Shown here: positions 45,825 through 55,279 of the stretch, in pieces
Layout: the number at the start of each line of letters is the position of its first letter
Numbering within the stretch: position 1 is the stretch's first letter
Assembly: GCF_014287355.1 (NCBI RefSeq)
Contig: NZ_JACOPE010000001.1
Coordinates: 992,001-1,056,000 of the forward strand
DNA length: 64,000 nt
DNA from: Ruminococcus hominis
GTDB lineage: Bacteria; Bacillota; Clostridia; Lachnospirales; Lachnospiraceae
Direction of reading: 5' to 3'
Notes under the pieces: generated by a model
The model's database searches: none
The model's input: only the letters and a program-made list of their open reading frames with translations
Told to the model about the DNA's origin: nothing
Translations under genes and position numbers: made by a program

Positions 45825-46826
45825 ATGAATACTGAGTTGAAAAATGTTGTATTATCGACTGACATTAAGGCACAGTATGACGAGTGTGTCAAGAAATTGC
45901 TGGGACACAAGATTATACTTGCTCACATTTTAGCAAAATCAGTAGATGAATTTCGTGGAATGCGCCCGGAAGAAGTGGTCCATCTGATTGAAGGAGAGCC
46001 ACTTATAAGTAAAGTTCCGGTCGGGCTGGGACTTACAAATAAGATTGTCGGAGTAGATGAAAAAGGAAATGAAATTGTAGGATTGAATACAGAGAATTCG
46101 GAAGTTTATGCAGGATATGTGCGATTCGATATTATCTTTTACGTACGAACCAAAGATGGAGTTTCGCAGATTATCATAAATATCGAAGCACAAAAGACAG
46201 ACCCTACAGATTATGATATTTTAAATCGTGCAATCTTTTATATCAGTCGGATGATTTCGTCGCAGAAGAATCGCGAGTTTAAAGGAAGCAATTACAACGA
46301 CATTAAGAAGGTATATTCAATTTGGATATGTATGAATATGAAAGAAGACAGTATGAATCATATTCATCTGACAAATGATGTAATCATGGGCGATTATAAG
46401 TGGAAAGGAAAACTTGAACTGCTGAATATCATCATGGTAGGAGTATCTGGAAAATTATCAGATAAAGATGAAAACAATGAATTACATCGATTGTTAGGAA
46501 CATTACTGTCAGAGAAATTAAAAGTAGATTAAAAATTGGATATACTTGAAAAGGAATATGATATACCAATGGAAGAATCAATAGAGGAGGAAGTGAAGAC
46601 AATGTGTAATTTGAGTGAGGGAATTGAAGAAAGAGCAATGGAGGCTGGCAGGAAAGAAGGAATTGAAGAAGGTAGAAAGGCTGGTTTAGAATCAGGAAAA
46701 AAAGAGCAGCTTAAACAGCAAATTCAAAAGAAATTGCTGAAGGGGAAGGATATCGATGTGATTGCAGAAGAGTTGGAAGAAGAGGTTGCTGTAATTGAAA
46801 AAGTTATTGCGGAGCTGGAGCAGTAG
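45825..46826 (+). pseudogene. PD-(D/E)XK (Rpn/transposase-like) gene with in-frame stop
   Basis: The first part (45825-46532, 235 codons) has the family core: YVRFDIIFYVRTKDG and INIEAQKTDP, with D and E-x-Q catalytic positions. It stops at TAA after SEKLKVD. The same frame continues directly as KLDILEKEYDIPMEES...MCNLSEGIEER and a coiled coil to 46826, which is the normal family C-terminus. So a single nonsense codon splits the gene, unless read through. GAAGGAGG precedes the ATG. The DNA-cutting half remains intact. Confidence 0.8.
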
Positions 46827-46910
46827 CTTTACAAAAGAGGTATAAGGTACATGACAACAATGGCAGGGAGTCCCTTAACTTAATAGAAACTACCTACCAT
46901 TGGTGTCAGG

Positions 46911-46935
46911 CGCCGTCAATTTTCCAGAAAACTAC
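46911..46935 (+). repeat. REP-like repeat copy
   Basis: GGTGTCAGGCGCCGTCAATTTT, just before the terminator of the epimerase gene. Confidence 0.55.
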
Positions 46936-46937
46936 TT

Positions 46938-46976
46938 AAAAAAACCTTCTCTGTAATCTTACAAAGAAGGTTTTTC
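46938..46976. terminator. Terminator of the epimerase/dehydrogenase operon
   Basis: AAAACCTTCT...AGAAGGTTTTT arms; read on the minus strand it ends the epimerase transcript. Confidence 0.8.
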
Positions 46977-46985
46977 AAGAATAGA

Positions 46986-48092
46986 TTAATTTTTATAAAA
47001 TTCTTTATACCATTCAGCAAATTTTCGAAGGCCATCTCTCAAACTTGTACTAGGTTTGAATCCGAAATCTTCTTCCAATGCAGTAGTATCTGCATAAGTG
47101 ATCGGAACATCACCTGGCTGCATAGGAACCAGTTTTTTATGTGCTTCGAAATCGTAATCAGCAGGCAGAACTTCGGCACGAGTCAGCTCTTGTTGAAGAA
47201 TATCTACAAAGTCAAGCAGATTTTCAGGCTGATTGTTACCGATGTTATATACGGCGTATGGCGGAATTGGAAGTCCGTCTTCGCCGTTTTTCTTTTCAGG
47301 AGCAGCCTGCATTACACGTTTGACTCCTTCTACAATATCATCGACAAAGGTAAAGTCTCGTTTGCAGTTTCCATAATTAAAGATCTGAATTGTTTCTCCG
47401 GCACGTAACTTGTTTGTAAATCCAAAGTATGCCATATCAGGTCTTCCGGCAGGTCCGTATACGGTGAAGAAGCGGAGTCCTGTGGATGGAATATTATAAA
47501 GCTTACTGTAAGCATGAGCCATCAATTCGTTTGACTTTTTAGTGGCAGCATACAGTGAAACCGGATTATCTACCTTATCATCTGTAGAGTAAGGGATTTT
47601 TTTGTTGCTTCCGTATACAGATGAGGAAGAAGCATATACCAAATGCTCTACTCCATGATAAGAATCGTCACAGGCAGCAGCATCGTAAGAATGGCGACAT
47701 GCCTCTAAAATGTTGTAAAATCCAATCAGGTTTGATTCGATATAAACATCAGGGTTTGTGATAGAGTAGCGTACACCTGCCTGGGCAGCCAGATTTACAA
47801 CAACAGTTGGTTTATAATTTGTAAAAATCTGATCAATCAAAGTTTTGTCAGCGATAGATCCTTTTATAAAATTCCAAGATGATGCAGTATGTTTCTGGAC
47901 TTCTTCTTCAATTTTTCTTAAACGATATTCCTTGATTGAAACATCATAATAATCATTCATATTATCAATGCCGATGATATGAACAGGCTCTGTAGTACGA
48001 AGCAATTCAAGAACGAGGTTAGAACCGATAAAACCGGCTGCACCTGTTACAAGAATCGTTGCATTTTTTAAAGTTACATTTTGATTTTTCAT
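46986..48092 (-). CDS. UDP-glucuronate 4-epimerase-like NAD-dependent epimerase
   Basis: 368-residue extended SDR enzyme. NAD motif TGAAGFIGSN (about 15-24), catalytic YAATK (near 181) and a SSSSVYG strand. LRFFTVYGPAGRPDMA and FTFVDDIVEG are characteristic of the UDP-GlcA epimerase group. Would convert UDP-GlcA to UDP-GalA. Downstream of the UDP-glucose dehydrogenase gene (53-bp gap), which provides its substrate. A truncated second copy lies at 55320-55580. Confidence 0.88.
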   Translation of the reverse strand: MKNQNVTLKNATILVTGAAGFIGSNLVLELLRTTEPVHIIGIDNMNDYYDVSIKEYRLRKIEEEVQKHTASSWNFIKGSIADKTLIDQIFTNYKPTVVVNLAAQAGVRYSITNPDVYIESNLIGFYNILEACRHSYDAAACDDSYHGVEHLVYASSSSVYGSNKKIPYSTDDKVDNPVSLYAATKKSNELMAHAYSKLYNIPSTGLRFFTVYGPAGRPDMAYFGFTNKLRAGETIQIFNYGNCKRDFTFVDDIVEGVKRVMQAAPEKKNGEDGLPIPPYAVYNIGNNQPENLLDFVDILQQELTRAEVLPADYDFEAHKKLVPMQPGDVPITYADTTALEEDFGFKPSTSLRDGLRKFAEWYKEFYKN

Positions 48093-48145
48093 AGCACTTT
48101 CCTCGTTTTAAAACTTGAATCTTTATTAATTATGGTTGAAAAATA

Positions 48146-49621
48146 TTAGTCACGCTGGAATAAGTCTCTTGTATATACTTTGTCACGGACATCATCCAGA
48201 CAAGAATCATAACGATTTGCAATGATACTGTGGCTGAGCTTTTTGAACTCAGCAAGATCATTTACAACTTTACTTCCGAAAAATGTTGTTCCATTTTCAA
48301 GTGTTGGTTCATAGATTACAACAGTTGCACCTTTCGCTTTGATTCGTTTCATTACGCCCTGGATACTGCTCTGACGGAAATTGTCAGAATTACTCTTCAT
48401 AGTCAGTCTATAAACACCGACAACCACTTCTTTTTCTTTCGCTGCATCCCATGCACTATTCGCTTCATAAGCACCTGCCAGTTCAAGCACACGGTCAGCA
48501 ATAAAGTCTTTTCTTGTTCGGTTACTTTCTACGATTGCACTCATCATATTTTGAGGAACATCATTGTAGTTAGCAAGCAGCTGTTTTGTATCCTTCGGTA
48601 AGCAATATCCGCCATATCCGAAAGAAGGATTATTGTAATGTGTTCCGATTCGTGGATCTAAACATACACCATTGATAATATCCTGTGTATTCAGTTCTTT
48701 CATTTCTGCGTAAGTATCTAACTCATTAAAATAAGAAACACGAAGTGCAAGATATGTATTTGCAAATAATTTTACAGCTTCAGCTTCAGTAAATCCCATA
48801 AATAATGTGTCAATATCTTGTTTGAGTGCACCTTCCTGCAGAAGTGCAGCAAAATCTCTTGATGCTTTTACAAGACGTTCATCATTTTTATCAGTAGAAA
48901 CAATGATACGGCTTGGATAGAGGTTATCATAGAGCGCTTTTGATTCTCTCAAAAATTCCGGGCTGAAAATAATATTGCTAGTGTTATATTTCTTGCGGAC
49001 AGAGTCAGTATATCCAACAGGGATTGTAGATTTAATCACCATGATTGCATCTGGATTTACCTTCAAAACAAGTTCGATAACAGCTTCTACAGCTGAAGTA
49101 TCAAAATAGTTCTTCTTGCCGTCATAGTTTGTAGGTGCTGCAATGACAACAAAGTCAGCATTTTTATAAGCTTCCTCACCATCTAAAGTAGCTGTCAGAT
49201 CAAGCTCCTTCTCAGCGAGATATTTCTCGATATAATCATCTTGGATAGGAGATTTCTTGTTGTTGATCAAATCAACTTTTTCAGGAATGATATCCACTGC
49301 AGTAACGTGATTGTGCTGTGCAAGCAAAGTTGCGATAGAAAGTCCTACATAACCGGTACCTGCAACGGCAATATTAAGTGGTGCCGGTGAAGCGAGCTTA
49401 GTATTTGTGTTATCTACGAAAACTTCATCTGGTTCAAATCCAAGGGCTTCGCACAATGCTTCCAACTGTGGAATAGATGGAAGAAAATCTTCTTTCTCCA
49501 AGCGGGAAATTAATGCACGATTGATTCCTGTTGCATCGGCAAGTGCCTGCTGTGTCATGTTTTGTTCTTTTCTCTTTGTAGCAACCAAGTCAGCTAAAAG
49601 AGACTGAGATAATTTTTTCAT
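48146..49621 (-). CDS. HTH-fused UDP-glucose 6-dehydrogenase
   Basis: 491 residues. The N-terminal 65 residues are an XRE helix-turn-helix ([24 protein letters not shown]). After a short linker comes a full nucleotide-sugar dehydrogenase: [12 protein letters not shown] (about 85-96), [12 protein letters not shown], and the catalytic cysteine in [10 protein letters not shown] (near 340). Oxidises UDP-glucose to UDP-glucuronate. Typical UDP-glucose dehydrogenases lack any HTH, so this protein may also bind DNA and respond to its own substrate. AAGGATTTC precedes the start. First gene of a two-gene operon. Confidence 0.9.
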   Translation of the reverse strand: MKKLSQSLLADLVATKRKEQNMTQQALADATGINRALISRLEKEDFLPSIPQLEALCEALGFEPDEVFVDNTNTKLASPAPLNIAVAGTGYVGLSIATLLAQHNHVTAVDIIPEKVDLINNKKSPIQDDYIEKYLAEKELDLTATLDGEEAYKNADFVVIAAPTNYDGKKNYFDTSAVEAVIELVLKVNPDAIMVIKSTIPVGYTDSVRKKYNTSNIIFSPEFLRESKALYDNLYPSRIIVSTDKNDERLVKASRDFAALLQEGALKQDIDTLFMGFTEAEAVKLFANTYLALRVSYFNELDTYAEMKELNTQDIINGVCLDPRIGTHYNNPSFGYGGYCLPKDTKQLLANYNDVPQNMMSAIVESNRTRKDFIADRVLELAGAYEANSAWDAAKEKEVVVGVYRLTMKSNSDNFRQSSIQGVMKRIKAKGATVVIYEPTLENGTTFFGSKVVNDLAEFKKLSHSIIANRYDSCLDDVRDKVYTRDLFQRD

Positions 49622-49915
49622 GGTGAAATCCTTTCTTTAATGTGTGTATTTTAATAGTTATACAATACGATGTTAGTTTAAGTAACAAAACTACATTTGC
49701 TGATTATTGATTTTAACGTATTTATAGTAACATAAGATTGGGAAGGGTGCAAGAGGGGGATGAGAAAAGAATGAAAATGTTATGATAAATAACACGATTC
49801 GGAAAAGAAGAGAAAAAAGTAAGGTGAAATTTTGTTACTGAGAAATATGCGAAAAATTGAAATATGTTATGGTTGTGAAGTGGGATGGGTTTGGAAAAAG
49901 TGTAAAAAAGAAACT
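49622..49915. other. Divergent intergenic region, no gene
   Basis: AT-rich, purine-skewed. On the minus strand TTGTTA...TTGTAT near 49657-49690 could be the dehydrogenase promoter. Nothing else was recognised. Confidence 0.5.
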
Positions 49916-49943
49916 TGAGAATGCAATGAAAAAGAAATATAAT
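49916..49943 (+). promoter_or_regulatory. Promoter of the HTH/RES module
   Basis: TTGAGA (49916-49921), a 16-base spacer and TATAAT (49938-49943), followed by AAAAGGAGAA and the ATG at 49966. Confidence 0.65.
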
Positions 49944-49965
49944 TAATAAGAAAAGGAGAAGAAAT

Positions 49966-50187
49966 ATGAATGAAAAAATAAATATTAAAAAGACTGCAAA
50001 AAGAATATCTGAATTAAAGAGAAAGAATGGATTGAAAAATTGTGATATTGCTAAAGCATTATGTATTTCGGAAAGTGCGGTTAAAAATTATATGAGTGGA
50101 AGAACGATTCCGCCAATTGAGAGGTTGTATGCAATGGCTGAATTGTTTGGAGTGAAAAGTATCGAAGAAATAATTGTATTTGAATGA
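49966..50187 (+). CDS. Small XRE-family HTH regulator, 73 residues
   Basis: A single Cro/C1 domain: GLKNCDIAKALCISESAVKNYMSGRTIPP, then RLYAMAELFGVKSIEEI. AAAAGGAG precedes the ATG. Its end overlaps the start region of the next gene. Likely autoregulator or antitoxin of the RES module that follows. Confidence 0.85.
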   Translation: MNEKINIKKTAKRISELKRKNGLKNCDIAKALCISESAVKNYMSGRTIPPIERLYAMAELFGVKSIEEIIVFE

Positions 50188-50198
50188 AAGGTGATAAA

Positions 50199-50684
50199 AT
50201 GATTGGATCTTGTGAATTAAGAGAAAAAATGAAAACATGTTTGAGTAATGACATAGAGGTATTTACTACAAAAGGATTAAAAGAATGGTTGAAAGAGCAA
50301 GGATGTACATATAATGTAGACTATGAGGTAAATGCATTTAGTAATGCTATAACATATTTGATAAAAAAACATTATATTCTTCCTACAGGAGAAAAAGGAA
50401 AATATAAAGTGGTAAAAAAAGAAAAAGAGAAAGAAAAAGTAAATTGTAATAATATAGATGAACAAAATGAAGAAAAAAAGAGTAAAGATGAATATGTTCC
50501 AGAAAAAGCATTGGAGGAAATGCGAAGAAAAATCAAAGAATATATTGCAAATGAATGTAAAGAGCTAGAAGAAATTTTAGATTCCGAAAAACCATCTGTA
50601 TATGGAAAAAATAAAAAAACATATAATGATATTCTGGAGTTGATAACATATTTACAAAATTTTAAGTTCTCGGTAGAAAAGTAG
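50199..50684 (+). CDS. Winged-helix-like protein with charged linker
   Basis: 161 residues from the ATG at 50199 (AAAGGTG upstream); an ATG at 50184 overlapping the previous stop is an alternative. Residues about 10-75 suggest a winged helix (TTKGLKEWLKEQG ... AITYLIKKHYILPTGEKGKYKVV). Then comes a K/E-rich linker (about 75-110) and a helical C-terminal part. Not recognised. It sits between an HTH gene and a RES gene, so it may be a DNA-binding or antitoxin component. The next gene's frame is open right from this stop codon. Confidence 0.55.
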   Translation: MIGSCELREKMKTCLSNDIEVFTTKGLKEWLKEQGCTYNVDYEVNAFSNAITYLIKKHYILPTGEKGKYKVVKKEKEKEKVNCNNIDEQNEEKKSKDEYVPEKALEEMRRKIKEYIANECKELEEILDSEKPSVYGKNKKTYNDILELITYLQNFKFSVEK

Positions 50685-50744
50685 CTTAACTTTTTTTGTA
50701 AAAATTCACCAGAGCGAAAGCTGACGGCAGATCAGATTACAGTT

Positions 50745-51422
50745 GTGGAAAGTTCGCAAGATTTATTTGCTGATAATTCACTTGATGAGTTGATTTCATT
50801 TGAAAGTCAATTATATGATGATATGACATTTGCAATTTGTCATCCGGTAGGAAAAAAGATTTTTGAAATTATTAAAGAATGGAAGAATTTTATAAGTTTT
50901 GATGCAGATACATATTATCATGCTAGAAGAATTGAAACAGGTCAGGCACTGCTCTTAGATCAGGAAATGCTGAAAGCTCCACTTAATATATCTTCACATG
51001 GTCGATATAATGCAATTGGGAAAAGTTGTTATTATATAGCGGAAACGAGAGCGGGAGCATTAGCTAAAATTACCAAGCACTGTGGGGAAAAGAAAATTAG
51101 TCTCCAAGTGGTCGGACTTCAGCCTGTTAAAAAAGAGAGAATTATTGATTTGTCTGGTGAAGTTAAAGGTAATAATCGTTTTATAGAACATTTGCGTTTC
51201 ATAGTGGAAAATGAAGAGGAGAAAATTGTGAAAAAGTATCTGCTTCCTAATTTTGTGGCGTCATGTTGTAAAAAAATTGGAATTGAAGGTATTAAATACA
51301 GAAGCACAGGGTATAATTGCTGTGTTTTGTGGAAAGACGATTACTTTGAATTTGTAGAGGGGAGTAGAAAAATTATAGCAAATGAGAGGGTTTATACAAG
51401 GGATATTTTAAAGAAAAATTAA
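50745..51422 (+). CDS. RES-domain protein (possible NAD+-degrading toxin)
   Basis: 225 residues. RES features in order: YYHARRIE (Arg of the motif), SHGRYNAIGKSCYYIAETRAGALAKI (RES Arg/Tyr/Glu core, about 85-110) and a late GIEGIKYRSTGYNCCVLW strand. RES toxins degrade NAD+ by phosphorolysis. The GTG start has no Shine-Dalgarno, and the frame is open back to the TAG of the upstream gene (same frame), so the true N-terminus is uncertain. Partner antitoxin would be one of the two upstream genes. Confidence 0.65.
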   Translation: MESSQDLFADNSLDELISFESQLYDDMTFAICHPVGKKIFEIIKEWKNFISFDADTYYHARRIETGQALLLDQEMLKAPLNISSHGRYNAIGKSCYYIAETRAGALAKITKHCGEKKISLQVVGLQPVKKERIIDLSGEVKGNNRFIEHLRFIVENEEEKIVKKYLLPNFVASCCKKIGIEGIKYRSTGYNCCVLWKDDYFEFVEGSRKIIANERVYTRDILKKN

Positions 51423-51466
51423 AAAGAAGGAGTATGTGATAAAATATTATCGTCATGTAAGTAAAA

Positions 51467-52327
51467 ATGAGAAGATCTAAAGAGATTATAACACAAGCTA
51501 TTAGGCTGATAATTTTGATAAGTATAATTTTATTTTTCCTTCAAAGTAATATTTGTAAAACGATTCGAAGTGCTTTTTCTACATATATTTTTAGTTTTCA
51601 TGGAAAATGCGAAACAATTAGTAACATTTTCATTGGAATTTTAAGTAGTGGAATATTATTGATATTTAGTGAAATTATAAATTATTTTCAGGATAAAAGA
51701 AGAATAGAAATTGAAATTCTGAAGTTATATCATAAATGGGAAACGGAATTATCAATAATAGATGGAATTGGTATGGAAATAGATGGATATATTAAATATA
51801 TTCCGATGGAAGTAATTGATTTTGGAAAATTGGTAGAGAAAGTGTATAATGAGTATTCTCCATATATTAAGAAGGGAAAATATTTTGAATTGATTGGAGC
51901 ATTATTTCGATATACTGATAGAATTCAAGAATATGTCGGAAAAATCAGATACAAAGAAAATGCCATAAAATACTTGCAAAAATGTAAAGAGCAATTAAAA
52001 GTTTTGAAAATGAGAAATACAGATGAAATGTCTTGTAAGCAACTAAAAAGTGATATTAAATGGTGTGAAAAGAAAATCCTAGAATTGGAAGAGGAAGATC
52101 TTGATATAGAATATATGGAAAGAAAAATCGATGAAGCAAGAAACGAGGTCGTTAATAATAATGAAGTAGCAAAATCACTTTTTTTTGAGTATAAGTTTAA
52201 ATGCTTGAATAAGAGGGAAAAAGAGGACGAAGAGGATAAACGAAGACGTCAAGTGAAATTGGCAGAGAACGAAGCAAGAAGAAAAGCAAAACAGATGTAT
52301 ATGGAACATATTAGAGACAAGGATTAG
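51467..52327 (+). CDS. Hypothetical two-helix membrane protein with coiled coil
   Basis: 286 residues, not recognised. Helices at about 10-28 and 49-68, then a helical cytoplasmic region with a coiled coil at about 150-230 and a very charged tail (KEDEEDKRRRQ). Topology resembles membrane effectors of bacterial conflict systems. Start context is weak. Ends 78 bp before the DUF262 gene, which has its own promoter. Confidence 0.55.
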   Translation: MRRSKEIITQAIRLIILISIILFFLQSNICKTIRSAFSTYIFSFHGKCETISNIFIGILSSGILLIFSEIINYFQDKRRIEIEILKLYHKWETELSIIDGIGMEIDGYIKYIPMEVIDFGKLVEKVYNEYSPYIKKGKYFELIGALFRYTDRIQEYVGKIRYKENAIKYLQKCKEQLKVLKMRNTDEMSCKQLKSDIKWCEKKILELEEEDLDIEYMERKIDEARNEVVNNNEVAKSLFFEYKFKCLNKREKEDEEDKRRRQVKLAENEARRKAKQMYMEHIRDKD

Positions 52328-52343
52328 CAAATGGAATATGCGA

Positions 52344-52372
52344 TTGTTGTAGGGGAGTATTCGTGTTACAAT
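52344..52372 (+). promoter_or_regulatory. Promoter of the DUF262-ATPase-HNH operon
   Basis: TTGTTG (52344-52349), a 17-base spacer and TACAAT (52367-52372), 34 bases before the ATG. Confidence 0.6.
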
Positions 52373-52405
52373 ACAAGTATATTTTAGGGAAAGGTAAGAA
52401 GAAAA

Positions 52406-53527
52406 ATGGCAGAATCACTGTTAGAGATTTATAATCAGATTAGTATTCAACAATATAAAACAGATATGGGATTTAAGTCATTGGTAGAAGGAGTACAAGA
52501 TAATATTTTTGTGATTCCAGAATATCAAAGAAAATATCGTTGGACAAAAGAACAGGTTGAGGAATTGGCAACTTCTTTGATTCGTGATTTGCCGATTCCT
52601 CCAATTTATACATTTCGAAATGAATTGGGACAGTTAGAAATTTTGGATGGTCAACAGAGAGTGATGAGCCTTTTCTTTTATTTTATTGGAAAGTTCTTCA
52701 AAAGTCCGAAGGAGTCGGTGTTTGACTACAGTGACTTAAATGTAAGAAATGATTGTAAGTTTGAAGAAGCATTGGAAGAAAAATATGATAATATAGTTCC
52801 AACTCAGTTTTTTATGACACTAAACGGAGAAAAATATGATATTAGCTACGAAACGCTTCCAGTGATGCTTAAAAGAAAGATTGATTATAGATCGATATCG
52901 GTAATTGAAATTAAAATAGCAGAAATTGAAAAGAGAGATGTGACCTTACATAAAATTTTTACCAATTTAAATAATGGCGGGACAAGACTATCCAATCAAG
53001 AATTGAGGAATGGAATTTATCCATGTGAATTCAGCCGAATGATTAATTCTCTGAATAAGCAAAATAAAAATTGGAGAAAATTGTATGGCAGAATTGATGA
53101 AGAGTGTAAGGATATAGAATTTTTATATCGTTTTTGTGCTATGAAGAAATATGTAGAATATGATGGAATTAATTTTAGGGTAAATAATTATAAAAATTCC
53201 ATTAATAAATTGATTGATTGTTTCGCGGAAGCAGCTTATGATTTTGAATATGAGGAAGTTATGGGATATCAGCGGAGTTTGAAAACATTTATTGACCTGC
53301 TGGAAATTTCAAAAAAATATTTTTCAAAGACATTTTTATTAGAAGGATTGTTTGTCGTTTGGGCTAAGACTAGCATAGGACAGATAAAATTTACAGATGA
53401 GATTTGTAGTAAAATAGAAAAAGATAAGAAGATAAAGGAAACACAACAGGGGGGAACTGTTTCTATAACAAATATGAACAAGAGGTGGAAGCGGATATAT
53501 GAAATCTTATCAAATGATGCTGAATAG
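52406..53527 (+). CDS. DUF262 (GmrS/ParB-like) protein
   Basis: 373 residues. N-terminal DUF262 fold: VIPEYQRKYRWTKEQVEEL (about 34-52), PIPPIYTF and the LDGQQRVMSL motif (about 77-86), which in GmrSD enzymes carries the NTP-binding/nuclease residues. The C-terminal half is helical, with NLNNGGTRLSNQELRNG, and lacks the DUF1524 HNH found fused in GmrSD. A separate HNH protein is encoded two genes on. AGGTAAG precedes the ATG; the end overlaps the ATPase start by 29 bp. Confidence 0.85.
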   Translation: MAESLLEIYNQISIQQYKTDMGFKSLVEGVQDNIFVIPEYQRKYRWTKEQVEELATSLIRDLPIPPIYTFRNELGQLEILDGQQRVMSLFFYFIGKFFKSPKESVFDYSDLNVRNDCKFEEALEEKYDNIVPTQFFMTLNGEKYDISYETLPVMLKRKIDYRSISVIEIKIAEIEKRDVTLHKIFTNLNNGGTRLSNQELRNGIYPCEFSRMINSLNKQNKNWRKLYGRIDEECKDIEFLYRFCAMKKYVEYDGINFRVNNYKNSINKLIDCFAEAAYDFEYEEVMGYQRSLKTFIDLLEISKKYFSKTFLLEGLFVVWAKTSIGQIKFTDEICSKIEKDKKIKETQQGGTVSITNMNKRWKRIYEILSNDAE

Positions 53528-54431
53528 AGTCTGCAATAGTATAATGAATGAGGAGTTGGTATATAAAGATACTATTATAATTGGAGATAATTCTAGTGGT
53601 AAATCAGACGTATTAAGATGGTTGATAGAAAATGATAAAAAAGAGCAGTTCTATTTTATAGATGCAGTAAATCGCTATTTTGACATAAGTCAGATTATGC
53701 CTTCGGCTATTCCAGAAGTGCATTATTCGAAAGAGATTAATAAACAGCGCTTAGAAGAAGCGGTATTTAATCATAAAGATACTTTTTACTATGGTGGACC
53801 TAGGGCAATAGAAGATTTATACAGCAATTATTGTGGGCAAGTAGAAGCGCTGATGAATGAGTTCCTTCAGATATCATTTGCAATACGGCAGGGAGAGGTA
53901 GGATGGAATGTATATATCAATAATGAAATTGTTGAATTGTCTAGTGGTTATCAGGCATTGATTCGTATTTTTATGGAAATATTGTATTTCTCTGATACAA
54001 AATCAAAAGGAACCATTGTTATTGATGAAATAGACGAGTTCCTATCAGTAAAAAATAGTGGAAAAATATTAGGGTTTTTAAAAAATAAATTTCCTGAATT
54101 GAATTTTGTTGTTACAACGCATTCGGCAGATTTGATTGCAAATGCAGAAGAAACGAATTTGATTTTGTTGTATGGAGAAAATTTTGAGATATTAGATGCA
54201 GGGGATTTTTCTAGTATATCGCAAGTGTATGACATTTTCAGTGCCTTTTTTGAACAAAAAGAAAAAAATGATAAAGAAAAGCGAGACGAGATATTAAGAA
54301 GACTTTTTAACAACAAAATGTCAGGAATTTGGAATTCTGAGGATGAAGCTGAATTAGAAAAAATGAAAGCGGAGAAAATAACAAAAGCACAAAAGTTAAT
54401 TGTTAAGCAGATAGAGGAGTGGCAAGTGTGA
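53499..54431 (+). CDS. ABC/AAA-type ATPase (PtuA/RecF-like)
   Basis: 310 residues. Walker A GDNSSGKSD (about 28-36), an ABC-like signature LSSGYQALI (near 148), Walker B GTIVIDEIDEFL and the H-loop TTHSADLI. Short for a PtuA-type ATPase, and it lacks a long coiled coil. AGGTGG upstream. Translationally coupled on both sides: 29-bp overlap with DUF262 and GTGA overlap with the HNH gene. This suggests a three-protein complex. Confidence 0.85.
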   Translation: MKSYQMMLNRVCNSIMNEELVYKDTIIIGDNSSGKSDVLRWLIENDKKEQFYFIDAVNRYFDISQIMPSAIPEVHYSKEINKQRLEEAVFNHKDTFYYGGPRAIEDLYSNYCGQVEALMNEFLQISFAIRQGEVGWNVYINNEIVELSSGYQALIRIFMEILYFSDTKSKGTIVIDEIDEFLSVKNSGKILGFLKNKFPELNFVVTTHSADLIANAEETNLILLYGENFEILDAGDFSSISQVYDIFSAFFEQKEKNDKEKRDEILRRLFNNKMSGIWNSEDEAELEKMKAEKITKAQKLIVKQIEEWQV

Positions 54432-55216
54432 TAGAAGAAAACTGGTTATTGGATATTCCTAGTTTTTTACCTGAATATGAGGCTGGAATGAACTATGGCT
54501 ATAAAAATAAGCCGGGGAAAAATTTAGAAACACTTTTAAGAAAAACTAGCAATAATCATTGTATGTATTGTTATTCGTTGTTAAAGAATGACAGAGTAAA
54601 TATTGGACATTTGGAACATAGTATAGAAAAAAAACTTGATGAAGAACATTTGACAGAATGTACTCCTAATATTGCAATAGCCTGTCCTAATTGCAATTTG
54701 TCTTTAAAGCGTGTGGGAGAACAGGAAAGATTAGAAAAACTGGAAGAGGCAAAAAAAGAATTTGTATTAGAAGTGCAATGTGATGGAAAAGAATGCAAGG
54801 TTGAGTGTGAAAGTTATAAGAAGTTAAAAAAGGAATACTGTAAGAAATCAAGAATTATTTTACAGCCGTTTGGAGTAAAAGGAGAAAATTCGAATCAGGA
54901 ATATAGAATACAATATGATGTATATAATGCCGAATTTGTACCAAGTCAAAAATATTCTTATTCAGATGAGGATATAGATTATATTGAACATCATATCAAT
55001 CAATTTAAGTTAAACGACGCGGGATTCAAAACGAAGGCGTTAGCAGATTTTGTGGAGGATGTTATAGAAGCAGACGGAAAATACAGAGAAAATAGTGAAT
55101 ATCCTAATTATATTGTTGATTTGTTCAAAGAAAAGATAAAAGGAATGGAGCAAGAAAAAGTATTGAGGTTATGTGAACAAATACATATTAAAAATATTAC
55201 CTTATTTAGAAGCTAA
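54428..55216 (+). CDS. HNH endonuclease-like protein (PtuB-like)
   Basis: 262 residues from a GTG that overlaps the ATPase stop (GTGA) with GAGGAG about 10 bases before; an in-frame GTG at 54419 is possible. HNH features: CMYC zinc pair (about 41-44), IGHLEHSIEK with candidate catalytic His, then the NIAIACPNCN zinc pair with NLSLKR (about 80-93). The remaining 170 residues are helical. With the ATPase this matches the PtuA-PtuB pairing of Septu, plus an added DUF262 gene. Confidence 0.8.
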   Translation: MIEENWLLDIPSFLPEYEAGMNYGYKNKPGKNLETLLRKTSNNHCMYCYSLLKNDRVNIGHLEHSIEKKLDEEHLTECTPNIAIACPNCNLSLKRVGEQERLEKLEEAKKEFVLEVQCDGKECKVECESYKKLKKEYCKKSRIILQPFGVKGENSNQEYRIQYDVYNAEFVPSQKYSYSDEDIDYIEHHINQFKLNDAGFKTKALADFVEDVIEADGKYRENSEYPNYIVDLFKEKIKGMEQEKVLRLCEQIHIKNITLFRS

Positions 55217-55279
55217 TCTGATAGTGTAGAAGGCATTATGAAACAAATGGGTTGAATTGTTCTGTGAAGAAAGAAAATG

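Noticed and set aside
53499..55216. Straight call of the known Septu system
   Set aside because: The ATPase is short, and a DUF262 gene is translationally coupled ahead of it, so the pair alone does not describe the operon; similarity is noted instead.
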